Positions 23,492 through 31,664 of a stretch of 64,000 nucleotides of DNA are shown piece after piece. The notes under the pieces are model-generated. The model did no database searches. It saw only the letters and a list, made by a program, of their open reading frames with translations, and had not been told where the DNA came from. The stretch is taken from the NCBI RefSeq assembly GCF_003007675.1, contig NZ_PXNP01000111.1, positions 1 to 64,000 on the forward strand, given 5' to 3'. The stretch comes from Marinobacter fuscus (GTDB lineage Bacteria; Pseudomonadota; Gammaproteobacteria; Pseudomonadales; Oleiphilaceae). A program made the translations under genes and the position numbers. Every line of letters begins with the position of its first letter. Position 1 is the stretch's first letter.

Positions 23492-23527
23492 AAAGGCCGC
23501 TGATTTTTTATCAGCGGCCTTTCTTTT
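23492..23527 (+). terminator. Terminator after tRNA-Asn copy 1
   Basis: AAAGGCCGCTGAT pairs with ATCAGCGGCCTTT around a short T loop and is followed by CTTTTTG. It also lies at the end of the convergent M18 aminopeptidase gene and may serve both. Confidence 0.9.
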
Positions 23528-23532
23528 TGCCC

Positions 23533-24822
23533 TCAGAAAACTTCAGCTCTTTGCATGAATTCCCGGAGCACCCGGAACAAGGTGTAACCATCGCGGGTTC
23601 CGATTGTTTCGCGAATCGAGTGCATGGCGAACTGGGGCACGCCGATGTCCAGGGTTGTCACCCCAAGCACTGCCGCTGTCAACGGACCAATGGTGCTGCC
23701 ACAGGCCATATCACTGCGCACTACAAACGTCTGATGAGGCAACCCCAGCTCATCACTGATATGACGGTACAGTGCAGCAGAACGGCTGTTGGTGGCGTAA
23801 CGCTGATTATGGTTCACCTTGATAACCGGCCCCCGGTTCAGTAACGGCCCATGATTTTCATCGTGCCTGTCTGCGAAGTTCGGGTGGACACCGTGGGCAT
23901 TGTCGGCAGAGATCATCATGGATCGCGCGATGATTCGTGCTTTTTCAGAACCGCACCAGCGATCAAGAACAGCGCCAAGAAACGGCCCCTGAGCACCTTC
24001 CGCCGACATACTCCCCACTTCTTCGTGATCATTACACACGAGTAGCGCAGCTTCGTTGCCGGAAGTCTCGATCAGCGCCTGCAAACCGATAAAGCAGCTA
24101 AGCAGGTTATCGAGCCTGGCAGAGCTCAGGAACTCATCTTTCAAGCCCACCAGCGATGCCCCCTGTGCATCATAGAAACTCAGCTCGTACCCAAGCACCT
24201 TGCTGGCATTCACACCGGTTTCACGGGCTACCTGCTGTTTCAACACGTCCGCGAAGCTCGTGGTATCGTTTTCCGGCGCCTGCATGAGCAGCGGCGGCAG
24301 ATCGGTTTGGGCGTTGACGCTGCGGCTGTTATTGGCTTCGCGATCCAGGTGAATGGCCAGGCTCGGAATAACCGCCAGAGGCTTGCGGAAATCTACCAAC
24401 ACATCCTGAACCTGCCCCTGATCATCCAGCACGGTCACCCTGCCCGCCAGCGACAGATCCCGGTCGAACCATGGGTTCAACAGCACGCCACCGTATACCT
24501 CAACGCCCAACTGGAAATACCCTTTGCGGCGCAGTTCGGGGTTTGGTTTTACCTTCAGGCAAGGGCTGTCTGTATGCGCACCCACCATGCGGATACCGGA
24601 GCCGGCCAAATCCCGTTTGCCGGTGCGGAAGGCGACGATCGACGACCCGTTGCGTACCACAAAATACCCGCGGCCGGGCTGCAGCGCCCACTGGTCACGC
24701 TCATCCAGACACTCGAAACCCGCCTTTACAAGGCGCTCTTTCATGGTGCTCACCGCATGCCAGGGCGTGGGTGAAGCGTTCAAAAACCCAATCAAGTCTT
24801 TATTGAATTCAGTATGTTCCAT
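23533..24822 (-). CDS. M18 family aminopeptidase (aspartyl/general aminopeptidase)
   Basis: The ATG at 24822 is chosen, since AGGAAG lies five bases upstream, giving 429 residues, typical of M18. MEHTEFNKDLIGFLNASPTPWHAVSTM is the family opening. The metal ligands lie in VGAHTDSPCLKVKPNPELRR (HxD), CNDHEEVGSMSAEGAQGPFL (catalytic Glu pair), SADNAHGVHPNFADRHDENH, and the last His near QFAMHSIRETIGTRDGYTL. M18 enzymes are di-zinc or cobalt peptidases forming dodecamers that remove N-terminal residues from peptides in the cytoplasm. It is a single gene. Confidence 0.92.
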   Translation of the reverse strand: MEHTEFNKDLIGFLNASPTPWHAVSTMKERLVKAGFECLDERDQWALQPGRGYFVVRNGSSIVAFRTGKRDLAGSGIRMVGAHTDSPCLKVKPNPELRRKGYFQLGVEVYGGVLLNPWFDRDLSLAGRVTVLDDQGQVQDVLVDFRKPLAVIPSLAIHLDREANNSRSVNAQTDLPPLLMQAPENDTTSFADVLKQQVARETGVNASKVLGYELSFYDAQGASLVGLKDEFLSSARLDNLLSCFIGLQALIETSGNEAALLVCNDHEEVGSMSAEGAQGPFLGAVLDRWCGSEKARIIARSMMISADNAHGVHPNFADRHDENHGPLLNRGPVIKVNHNQRYATNSRSAALYRHISDELGLPHQTFVVRSDMACGSTIGPLTAAVLGVTTLDIGVPQFAMHSIRETIGTRDGYTLFRVLREFMQRAEVF

Positions 24823-24935
24823 GATCTTCCTGATTGCATGATAATGGCGGTCACAGTATCGCACGAAGCCGCTTCCGCTCCTACTGCGGCCGCCTTCGCT
24901 GAAATACGCACTTACCAACAACTCCGGAGCTCACT

Positions 24936-25421
24936 GTGTCGATACCCCGCTTTCTGGACATCGAATACTGCCAGACCGACGATGCCCTGTTTCCCACCGC
25001 CATCGCCTGGTCCCTCGCCAATGGCCAGATGAAAACCGTAGTGATTGCACCTGAGGACGACTGGCTGCCAGAGGATGGCGACCTGGGGGACACCGACCTT
25101 CGTTACCTCGAAGAACAGGGCGTGCCGCTGCTGGAGATCGCCCGGGAGCTCCATGAGGACCTGCCCGATCAGACGGTCTATGTTGACGGCCTGGACCCCG
25201 ATGAGGTTCTGGTGGATCTTATGTTCAGCGCCATCGGGCACGAGCCTCCCTTTGAAATCGCTCCCATTGGCGACCTGATCAGCGGGATGGATAGCGAAAG
25301 CCTGGAAGACCGGCGCCGGCAACTCCTTTTTGATGAGGGGCTGGAACCCAGGTTACCGGAGAACGGCGTTTACGCGCTCCTGCTGCTGGCCCGGGAGGAA
25401 GGCTACCTGAGCGACCTGTAA
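24936..25421 (+). CDS. Conserved hypothetical protein, possible RNase H-like exonuclease fold
   Basis: A 161-residue protein with a GTG start eight bases after CGGAG. It opens IPRFLDIEYCQTDDALFPTAIAWSLANGQMKTVVIAP and later has QTVYVDGLDPDEVLVDLMFSAIG. The DxE near the start and the Asp-rich middle strand resemble the first motifs of DEDD 3'-5' exonucleases, but I cannot place the final motif, so this is only a suggestion. It is acidic, without signal or membrane segment. It is divergent from the M18 peptidase gene and upstream of an outer membrane protein gene. Confidence 0.6.
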   Translation: MSIPRFLDIEYCQTDDALFPTAIAWSLANGQMKTVVIAPEDDWLPEDGDLGDTDLRYLEEQGVPLLEIARELHEDLPDQTVYVDGLDPDEVLVDLMFSAIGHEPPFEIAPIGDLISGMDSESLEDRRRQLLFDEGLEPRLPENGVYALLLLAREEGYLSDL

Positions 25422-25523
25422 GCCTGCCGGGGTTACGGTAAACTGTGACACGGGTCTGCGTAACACAGCGTTACAAAAGGCAGAATCGGGCGTGCAAATT
25501 GGCTGACAGGACGCCCGATAACA

Positions 25524-26126
25524 ATGAATAAAGCCCTTTCCCGCTCCCTCGGCACCGGCCTTCTTCTCTGCAGTGTATTCGGTACAACGGCCTTCGCAGA
25601 GGACGCCCCCCGGTCTGATAAAAACTACGCCGGGCTGCTGATCACCGCCATCGAACACCGGTCGGTAGGAACCCCGGCAGAAGACGGCTGGGGCCAGGCT
25701 GGCACTGTGGTTATTGGCGGCCACCTGAACAAGCTGATACATGCCGAAGTTCGCCTGGGAGCGGGTTACGCGGATGCCGATATCACAGGGGGCGACCTGG
25801 CGCTTGCGGTGGATTATTTCGGCAGCTGGTACATGGGTATCCATTACCCTCTTGGCCATCTGGGCAACGTCTATTTGCAGGCTGGCTTCAGCCACATCAG
25901 TGGCGAAGCCAAACTGGCAAACGCCGAAGAAGACAACAACGCCCGGTTCCGAATGCTTGAAGGCGACTACCCCGGCAGCGGGTTCAGCGTCAGCTGGCTC
26001 GCCGGTATAGATCTGGAACTGATGCCAGATACCTACCTGGTGCTGGAGGCTGGCAAACTGTTTGAAGACACTGACAGTGGCGTCAATGCCTTCCAGTTTT
26101 CGTCCGGCTTTCGCTATGAGTTCTGA
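25524..26126 (+). CDS. Predicted outer membrane beta-barrel protein
   Basis: A 200-residue protein with a signal peptide (LSRSLGTGLLLCSVFGTTAFAED). The mature part alternates polar and hydrophobic residues in strands (AGLLITAIEHRSV, GTVVIGGHLNKLIHAEVRLGAGYAD, DLALAVDYFGSWYMGIHYPL, VYLQAGFSHISGEAKL, DTYLVLEAGKLFE) and ends FQFSSGFRYEF with a terminal Phe, the usual barrel-assembly signal. It resembles small eight-strand OmpA/OmpW-like barrels, but the exact family is unclear. Its last 13 bases overlap the end of rlmKL on the other strand. Confidence 0.75.
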   Translation: MNKALSRSLGTGLLLCSVFGTTAFAEDAPRSDKNYAGLLITAIEHRSVGTPAEDGWGQAGTVVIGGHLNKLIHAEVRLGAGYADADITGGDLALAVDYFGSWYMGIHYPLGHLGNVYLQAGFSHISGEAKLANAEEDNNARFRMLEGDYPGSGFSVSWLAGIDLELMPDTYLVLEAGKLFEDTDSGVNAFQFSSGFRYEF

Positions 26127-28291
26127 TGCCGGATGTGCCAGCAACGATGGATTTTCGGATTGCGCTGAAAATCCTTATCGAGAGTGCTGGCACTCACCTC
26201 CGCCACCTCAAACTCTGACGCCAGAGCTTCATCGAGGCGAAACTTTCTGAAATTATTTGAGAAAATCAACAAACCATCACTGGACAACCGCTCCATGCAC
26301 TGGCGAACCAGGGTCGCGTGATCCCGCTGGATGTCGAGAACGCCTTTCATTCTTGCAGAGTTCGAAAACGTCGGCGGATCCATAAAAATCAGGTCAAACC
26401 GCTGGTCACGGGTACTTCTATCGGCCAGCCAGGCCAGGCAATCGGCCTGTTCGACAATGTGCTTACGCGGATCCACCCGGTTTAACGCAAGATTTTCCTG
26501 GGCCCAATTCACGTAGGTTTTCGACATATCCAGGCTGAGCGAGCGGGTGGCACCACCCACCGCCGCATGCACGCTGGCAGCGCCGGTGTAACAGAACAGG
26601 TTCAGAAACCGCTTACCTGCGGCATTCTTCTGAATCCAGTGCCGAACCGGACGATGATCCAGAAACAGCCCCGTATCCAGGTAGTCTTTCAAATTCACCT
26701 TCAGCACACATCCGTGTTCTTGTACCTGAAAATACTCGCCACTGGCCGCCTGCTTTTCGTACTGCTGAGTGCCGCTTTGACGCTGGCGCTGCTTGCAAAC
26801 AATATTGCCGGGCGATACTTCCAGCACCTCAGGTATTACCGCCAGCGCTTCCGCCAAGCGCTCACGGGCGGCGCGATCATCAACAGACTTGGGGGCTGCG
26901 TATTCCTGAACATGTACCTGGCCCTCATAGATGTCAATAGCTACCGCATATTCAGGCATATCCGCATCGTACAGCCGATAACAACTAATGCCCTGCTTGC
27001 GGGCCCACTGACCAATGGATTTAACATTTTTCTTCAGCCGGTTGCGCAGCATGGCGGCGCGTTCTTCATTGACAATGCGGGGCAAAAGTCCTCGCTGAGC
27101 ATCCGGGTCGCGGGGCGTTCTGGCGTTTTCAGCCGTTACTTCAAACAACAGTAGCTGGGCAGGGAGCTTTCCGTTGAACAGCTTGTACTGCTTGAAACTC
27201 CGCAAACCGACCGATTTACCAAACTCCGGCGCGCCAGTAAAAACCCCCAGTCGCCAGCCAGGCACTCCACGCAGAATGCTCTCGCCCAGAGACTGGTACA
27301 AGCCTGCCAACTCCTTACGCTCACTCAGGCGTTCGCCGTATGGCGGATTACTCAGAACCAGGCCGGTTTCTGCCCAGGTTGCCAAGCGGGTGAACTCCTG
27401 CACGGAACGAGCCTCCACGTGCACGACACCCTCAAGCCCGGCCCGTTGGATGTTTTTCCAGGCAGTGGCGATCACACGGCTATCCTGGTCATACCCGGCA
27501 AAGGCCGGTATCCGCTTCTGCTTCGCTTCGTGGGCTCGGCGTTCCGCTTCCTGCCGCAGGCCCAGCCAAAGCTCAGGCTGGTGACCAGGCCACTTTTCGA
27601 ACCCGAAGCGCTCAGTCTTGCGGCCCGGGGCGATATCCAGCGCCATCAGCGCAGCTTCAATCACCAGCGTGCCGGAACCACACATAGGGTCGACAAAATC
27701 GCCGCCATTGGCTGCAATTTCCGGCCAGCCCGCCCGCATCAACAGTGCCGCTGCCAGGTTCTCTTTCAGCGGCGCCAGCCCTTTGTCTGTCCGGTAACCC
27801 CGCATATGCAGGCTGTGGCCACTGATATCGATACCAAGCGACAACCGGCCCCTGTTAAGACGGGCAGAAATCGCTACGTCCGGCTCTTTCTGGGCAACCG
27901 AGGGCCTGGGGGCGCCCGCGCCCCGGATACTGTCGACAATGCCATCCTTGACTTTCTGGGCTCCGAACTGGGTATTGCGAATGGCTTCGTTCTGCCCCAA
28001 AAAACTCACCTTGAAACTGCCACCGGCAGGGATATGAGACTGCCACTCCTGCCGCACCACGCCTTCGTACAACTCGTCCGCACTCCGGGCATCCACTTCC
28101 GCCAGGTGCAGAATCACCCGGTTTGCCAGGCGCGACCACAAACAGGCCCGGTATCCCGCTTCAAGGTCTCCTTCAAGCCAGACACCGGCCGGTGCATTGC
28201 GGATAAGCGACAGGCCAAAACCGCCCATTTCGTCCGCCAGGAGATATTCGACACCTTTGGGGCAGGTTACAAAAAAGACATACTTGGGCAA
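26114..28291 (-). CDS. rlmL: Bifunctional 23S rRNA guanine methyltransferase RlmKL
   Basis: The TTG at 28291 follows CAGGAG with a six-base gap and gives LPKYVFFVTCPKGVEYLLADE, the family start; the product is 725 residues. A THUMP domain comes first, then the RlmL methyltransferase (DPMCGSGTLVIEAALMA; catalytic LVLSNPPYGERL) forming m2G2445. The C-terminal RlmK part has FLNLFCYTGAASVHAAVGGA and FDLIFMDPPTFSNS and makes m7G2069. Both act on 23S rRNA before the 50S subunit is finished. The fused form is typical of gammaproteobacteria. The gene converges on the barrel gene with a 13-base overlap. Confidence 0.96.
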   Translation of the reverse strand: MPKYVFFVTCPKGVEYLLADEMGGFGLSLIRNAPAGVWLEGDLEAGYRACLWSRLANRVILHLAEVDARSADELYEGVVRQEWQSHIPAGGSFKVSFLGQNEAIRNTQFGAQKVKDGIVDSIRGAGAPRPSVAQKEPDVAISARLNRGRLSLGIDISGHSLHMRGYRTDKGLAPLKENLAAALLMRAGWPEIAANGGDFVDPMCGSGTLVIEAALMALDIAPGRKTERFGFEKWPGHQPELWLGLRQEAERRAHEAKQKRIPAFAGYDQDSRVIATAWKNIQRAGLEGVVHVEARSVQEFTRLATWAETGLVLSNPPYGERLSERKELAGLYQSLGESILRGVPGWRLGVFTGAPEFGKSVGLRSFKQYKLFNGKLPAQLLLFEVTAENARTPRDPDAQRGLLPRIVNEERAAMLRNRLKKNVKSIGQWARKQGISCYRLYDADMPEYAVAIDIYEGQVHVQEYAAPKSVDDRAARERLAEALAVIPEVLEVSPGNIVCKQRQRQSGTQQYEKQAASGEYFQVQEHGCVLKVNLKDYLDTGLFLDHRPVRHWIQKNAAGKRFLNLFCYTGAASVHAAVGGATRSLSLDMSKTYVNWAQENLALNRVDPRKHIVEQADCLAWLADRSTRDQRFDLIFMDPPTFSNSARMKGVLDIQRDHATLVRQCMERLSSDGLLIFSNNFRKFRLDEALASEFEVAEVSASTLDKDFQRNPKIHRCWHIRHQNS

Positions 28292-28610
28292 AATAAACTC
28301 CTGGATTTTAGCCGGAAACCGGTAAGTTTGCGGATTGGCAGCGAAAGACCACAGGCCCCACCGCAATCAATTCCAAAAAAGAATATAAAAACTATTTTAT
28401 AGACGAATATATTAGTGTACTTCCAAGCGAGATTCGTCTTACCTTGTACCTGACGCGTCTTCCCGGGGCGCAAAAAAACGCCCCGTTAACAGGATCCTGA
28501 CTGCTCTGGCCGGAACTGGCAATAGTGGGTTATCCCGGAGAGGAAATCCCAGCCATGGTCACTGCAGAAGTGTACACGCTTGTTCTGTTAATCCATCAGT
28601 GAGGAACGGC
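28292..28610. other. Intergenic region between rlmKL and rmf
   Basis: These 319 bases are AT-rich near the rlmKL start. A hairpin GGGGCG/CGCCCC with an A-rich eight-base loop lies at 28465-28484. The rest presumably holds divergent promoters for rlmKL and rmf, but I could not fix -35/-10 boxes with confidence. No ORF is supported. Confidence 0.45.
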
Positions 28611-28823
28611 ATGAAAAGACAGAAAAGAGACGTTTACGCTCGTGCATTCAAGCGGGGTTATCTCGCTGGCGTGTCCGGAAAATCCAAAGACAGCTGCCCG
28701 ATTGATCAGCCCGAAGTTCGACAGGAATGGCTGAATGGGTGGCGAGAAGGCCGCACCGATAACTGGGAGGGCATGACCGGCGTCTCCGGCATCCACAAAC
28801 TGGCCACAGTCACCGCAACCTGA
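28611..28823 (+). CDS. rmf: Ribosome modulation factor
   Basis: A 70-residue basic protein. The ATG at 28611 is chosen, seven bases after GAGG, over an upstream GTG. MKRQKRDVYARAFKRGYLAGVSGKSKDSCP and RQEWLNGWREGRTDNWEGM match RMF nearly throughout. RMF binds near the anti-Shine-Dalgarno region of 16S rRNA and drives formation of inactive 100S ribosome dimers in stationary phase and starvation, where it is induced by ppGpp. It is a single gene followed by a GC-rich hairpin at 28972-28990. Confidence 0.95.
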   Translation: MKRQKRDVYARAFKRGYLAGVSGKSKDSCPIDQPEVRQEWLNGWREGRTDNWEGMTGVSGIHKLATVTAT

Positions 28824-28971
28824 TCGCGGTAGTGGTCAACCCTGTTTGACCCTGATCTGTTTTTTGTCACTTTCTACACATTTTACAATCAGAGCAGTAA
28901 TTAGAAAAACCCAAACGGGGCCTCCCGCCCCGTACCATGCGAAGAAGCGCTACGGGGTTCATTCCCCGCAA

Positions 28972-28990
28972 GGGCCCGCTCAGCGGGCCC
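28972..28990. terminator. Strong GC hairpin between rmf and pyrD
   Basis: GGGCCCGC and GCGGGCCC pair perfectly around TCA. It lies between the convergent ends of rmf and pyrD. No long T-run follows on either strand, so its role as a terminator is likely but unproven. Confidence 0.5.
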
Positions 28991-29065
28991 ACCTTCTGTT
29001 TCCTCCCGGCCCGGAACAATCCCCTACCCTTCTCTGAGCCCAGTTTTCTGCCACGTGCAACCTAG

Positions 29066-30085
29066 CTATTGGGCCTTGCGAATCGCGTCGGCGGCCTCTT
29101 CAATCAACGCCGGACCGCGATAGATAAACCCGGTATACAATTGCACCAGTTTGGCACCCGCCCGAATCTTTTCTGCCGCGCTTTCACCGTCGGTAATGCC
29201 ACCCACGCCGATGATAGGTAGCCGATCCCCCAACACTTCGTACAGCCCCCGGATCACCCGCAGAGAGCCTTCCCGCACCGGCGTGCCGGAGAGCCCTCCG
29301 GCTTCCTGCTCGTGTACATGACCTTTCACCGCCTCACGACTGATGGTGGTGTTGGTGGCGATGACCCCGTCCAGACCAGAATCCAGCAAAGCGTGGGCAA
29401 CAAAGCGGATGCCCTCATCATCCATGTCCGGTGCGATTTTTACCGCGATGGGGACATACCGGTTTTGCCGCGCCTGGCATTTGGTTTGCTCATCTTTGAT
29501 TGCATGCAACAACTGCTTTAACGAATCCCCGAATTGCAGATCTCGCAGGCCCGGCGTGTTGGGCGAAGACACGTTTACCGTTATATAGTCGGCGTAGGGA
29601 TACACTGCCGCGATGCCTTTACGATAGTCCTGCTCGGACTGCTCGTTGGGCGTGTCTTTATTCTTGCCCACATTAATACCCAGAATGCCTCGATAACGAC
29701 GGCTCCGCACGTTGGCAATCAGGTGCTCCAGGCCCTCATTATTAAAACCCATACGATTAATGATCGCCTGATGTTCCGGCAACCGGAACATTCTCGGCTT
29801 CGGATTACCAGGCTGTGCCAACGGCGTTACCGTGCCCACCTCGATAAAGCCAAACCCCAGTGCTCCCAGGGCATCGATATGATCACCGTTTTTGTCAAGC
29901 CCGGCGGCAAGGCCAACCGGATTCGGAAATTCCAGCCCCATCACCTTGACTGGCGCGGGCGCGGGAGAGCGGACAAAGGCTTTAAGCAGGCCTGCTTTGC
30001 TGGCAAGATCAAGACCGCTGAGCGCAATGTTATGAGCCTGCTCAGGAGACAGACGAAACAGGATATTTCGAACCAGGGCGTACAT
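29066..30085 (-). CDS. pyrD: Dihydroorotate dehydrogenase (quinone), class 2
   Basis: The ATG at 30085 follows AAAAGGAG and gives 339 residues, the usual size; an in-frame extension upstream is unlikely. The N-terminal amphipathic helices (YALVRNILFRLSPEQAHNIAL) bind membrane and ubiquinone. The FMN barrel has PVGLAAGLDKNGDHIDALGALGFGFIEVGTVTP, NRMGFNNEGLEHL and VNVSSPNTPGLRDLQ, with the catalytic Ser of class 2 expected in the NVSSPNT loop, then GVGGITDGESAAEKI and VQLYTGFIYRGP. It performs the fourth step of pyrimidine synthesis. It is a single gene on the minus strand. Confidence 0.97.
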   Translation of the reverse strand: MYALVRNILFRLSPEQAHNIALSGLDLASKAGLLKAFVRSPAPAPVKVMGLEFPNPVGLAAGLDKNGDHIDALGALGFGFIEVGTVTPLAQPGNPKPRMFRLPEHQAIINRMGFNNEGLEHLIANVRSRRYRGILGINVGKNKDTPNEQSEQDYRKGIAAVYPYADYITVNVSSPNTPGLRDLQFGDSLKQLLHAIKDEQTKCQARQNRYVPIAVKIAPDMDDEGIRFVAHALLDSGLDGVIATNTTISREAVKGHVHEQEAGGLSGTPVREGSLRVIRGLYEVLGDRLPIIGVGGITDGESAAEKIRAGAKLVQLYTGFIYRGPALIEEAADAIRKAQ

Positions 30086-30490
30086 CGGGGAACTCCTTTT
30101 TCGGGGTGGCGGGAGTATACCGAAAGTTTTCCACACCATCCTCCCGAAACCGGTATTTTTCACAAACCCGCACCCCATGCTGGCTGGAATGGCTTTTCCA
30201 CGGATTCTGTGGATAAGTCTGTTGAAAATTCTTGGGCACACAGCGCCAAGCCTTGATAACTGCGCCAGCCTACAGATTGATCATTTTTTGACCAGTTATT
30301 TAGTTCATTATTATCAATGACTTATAAAGACATAAATACCAATTGACCCATTCGCTGACAAAGTGTTAATGACTAAACGCTTTGTCATCATGTGCATAAA
30401 TCAAACACCGAATCGTCATTAATTTCGCCCAAACTGCACGGATTAGCCGCTATACTGCCTCCAATCGATACAGTCTTTGGAGTAGCCGAC
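30086..30490. other. 405-base intergenic region between pyrD and the CDF gene
   Basis: No gene is supported here. The middle is AT-rich (30280-30420) and carries an imperfect inverted repeat at 30356-30387. A TATACT box lies shortly upstream of the CDF start. The pyrD promoter must also be here. Confidence 0.5.
30356..30387. promoter_or_regulatory. Operator-like inverted repeat upstream of the CDF transporter gene
   Basis: TGACAAAGTGTTAA (30356-30369) and TAAACGCTTTGTCA (30374-30387) are inverted copies matching at 12 of 14 positions with a four-base spacer. The AT-rich setting about 100 bases before the start suggests a dimeric regulator site. No regulator gene is adjacent. Confidence 0.45.
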
Positions 30491-31654
30491 ATGGAACAGC
30501 CCGGCCAGCCTGCCAGTTTCCCCCACGAGCACCTCGAAACCGAAAAGCACGCCGCGACAAGAGTTACCATTATCGGCATGGTTCTCGATGCCGTGCTTGG
30601 GGTGATCAAAGTCGCTGCCGGTGCTGTATTCCATTCCCAGGCCCTGCTGGTCGATGGCATACATTCGTTTACCGACGTTGCCTCCGACTGGGTTGTGCTT
30701 GCCGTTATGCGTCTTTCACGCAAAGCACCAGACGCAGATCACCCTTACGGGCACCAGCGCATTGAAACGCTTGGCACACTGCTGCTGGGAAGCCTGCTGA
30801 TTGCTGTTGGGGCTGCATTGGCCTGGGAGAATCTGCTGCGGGTATTGGCAGGCACCGAACTGCCAGCGCCCGGCTGGCCGGTACTCGTTGCCGCCGCAAT
30901 ATCTGTACTGGGAAAGGAGTGGATCTTCCGCTATACCCGCCGTGTCGGCAAACGCATCCGCTCCGACCTACTGATAGCCAACGCCTGGCACAGCCGCACC
31001 GATGCGTTTTCCTCGGTTGTGGTTCTGTTGTCTACCGTGGGCGCCATGCTCGGTTTGACCTGGCTAGACGGCATTGCGGCCGTTTTTATTGCCGGAATCA
31101 TCATCCACATTGGCTGGAAGTTCAGCTGGGACAGCGTGAAGGAACTGATTGATACCGGGCTGTCTGAAGAGGAGGTTCTGGCATTACGGAGAATCGCCAT
31201 GGAAACCGACGGCGTGCGCAATGTTCATGAGTTACGCAGCCGACGGATGGGGCAGGATATCCTGCTCGATGTACATTTGGTGGTACGCCCGGAGATCAGC
31301 GTTTCAGAGGGCCACCAGATTGGTATGCGGGTGGTTGATGGTATGCGCCAGGTGCTGGATAACATCCTCGACATCAACTTTCATATCGATGCCGAGAATG
31401 ACGAGAAAGCGCAACACACGACCGAACCTTCGTTGCCAAGCAGAGAGGATCTCCAGCACCTTCTGGCGGAAGCCCTGGGTGAGTTACCGGCACAAAGCCG
31501 CATTAGGCTGCATTATCTAAAGAACCGTATTCATCTTGAAATCCTGCTGGATGTAAACCATCCGGGCTCCGAACTCACGACAGAGCGGGTTCGGGGTCTG
31601 CTGGCAGATTATACCTGGTTTGGCAGTGTTCGGGTTTGGGTGGCAGCGCCGTAA
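30491..31654 (+). CDS. Cation diffusion facilitator (CDF) family transporter
   Basis: The ATG at 30491 follows GGAG and gives 387 residues. Six helices are visible, starting ATRVTIIGMVLDAVLGVIKVAAGAV. The metal-site motif HSFTDVASDW lies in TM2 and HSRTDAFSSV in TM5, each with the paired His and Asp residues that bind zinc or other divalent metals. The cytoplasmic C-terminal domain has VRNVHELRSRRMGQDILLDVHLVV and NINFHID-like strands. An additional region of about 75 residues after it is unusual. It exports Zn, Fe, Co or Mn in exchange for protons; the metal cannot be read. The gene converges on the ATP-grasp gene. Confidence 0.9.
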   Translation: MEQPGQPASFPHEHLETEKHAATRVTIIGMVLDAVLGVIKVAAGAVFHSQALLVDGIHSFTDVASDWVVLAVMRLSRKAPDADHPYGHQRIETLGTLLLGSLLIAVGAALAWENLLRVLAGTELPAPGWPVLVAAAISVLGKEWIFRYTRRVGKRIRSDLLIANAWHSRTDAFSSVVVLLSTVGAMLGLTWLDGIAAVFIAGIIIHIGWKFSWDSVKELIDTGLSEEEVLALRRIAMETDGVRNVHELRSRRMGQDILLDVHLVVRPEISVSEGHQIGMRVVDGMRQVLDNILDINFHIDAENDEKAQHTTEPSLPSREDLQHLLAEALGELPAQSRIRLHYLKNRIHLEILLDVNHPGSELTTERVRGLLADYTWFGSVRVWVAAP

Positions 31655-31664
31655 CGACCGCAAG

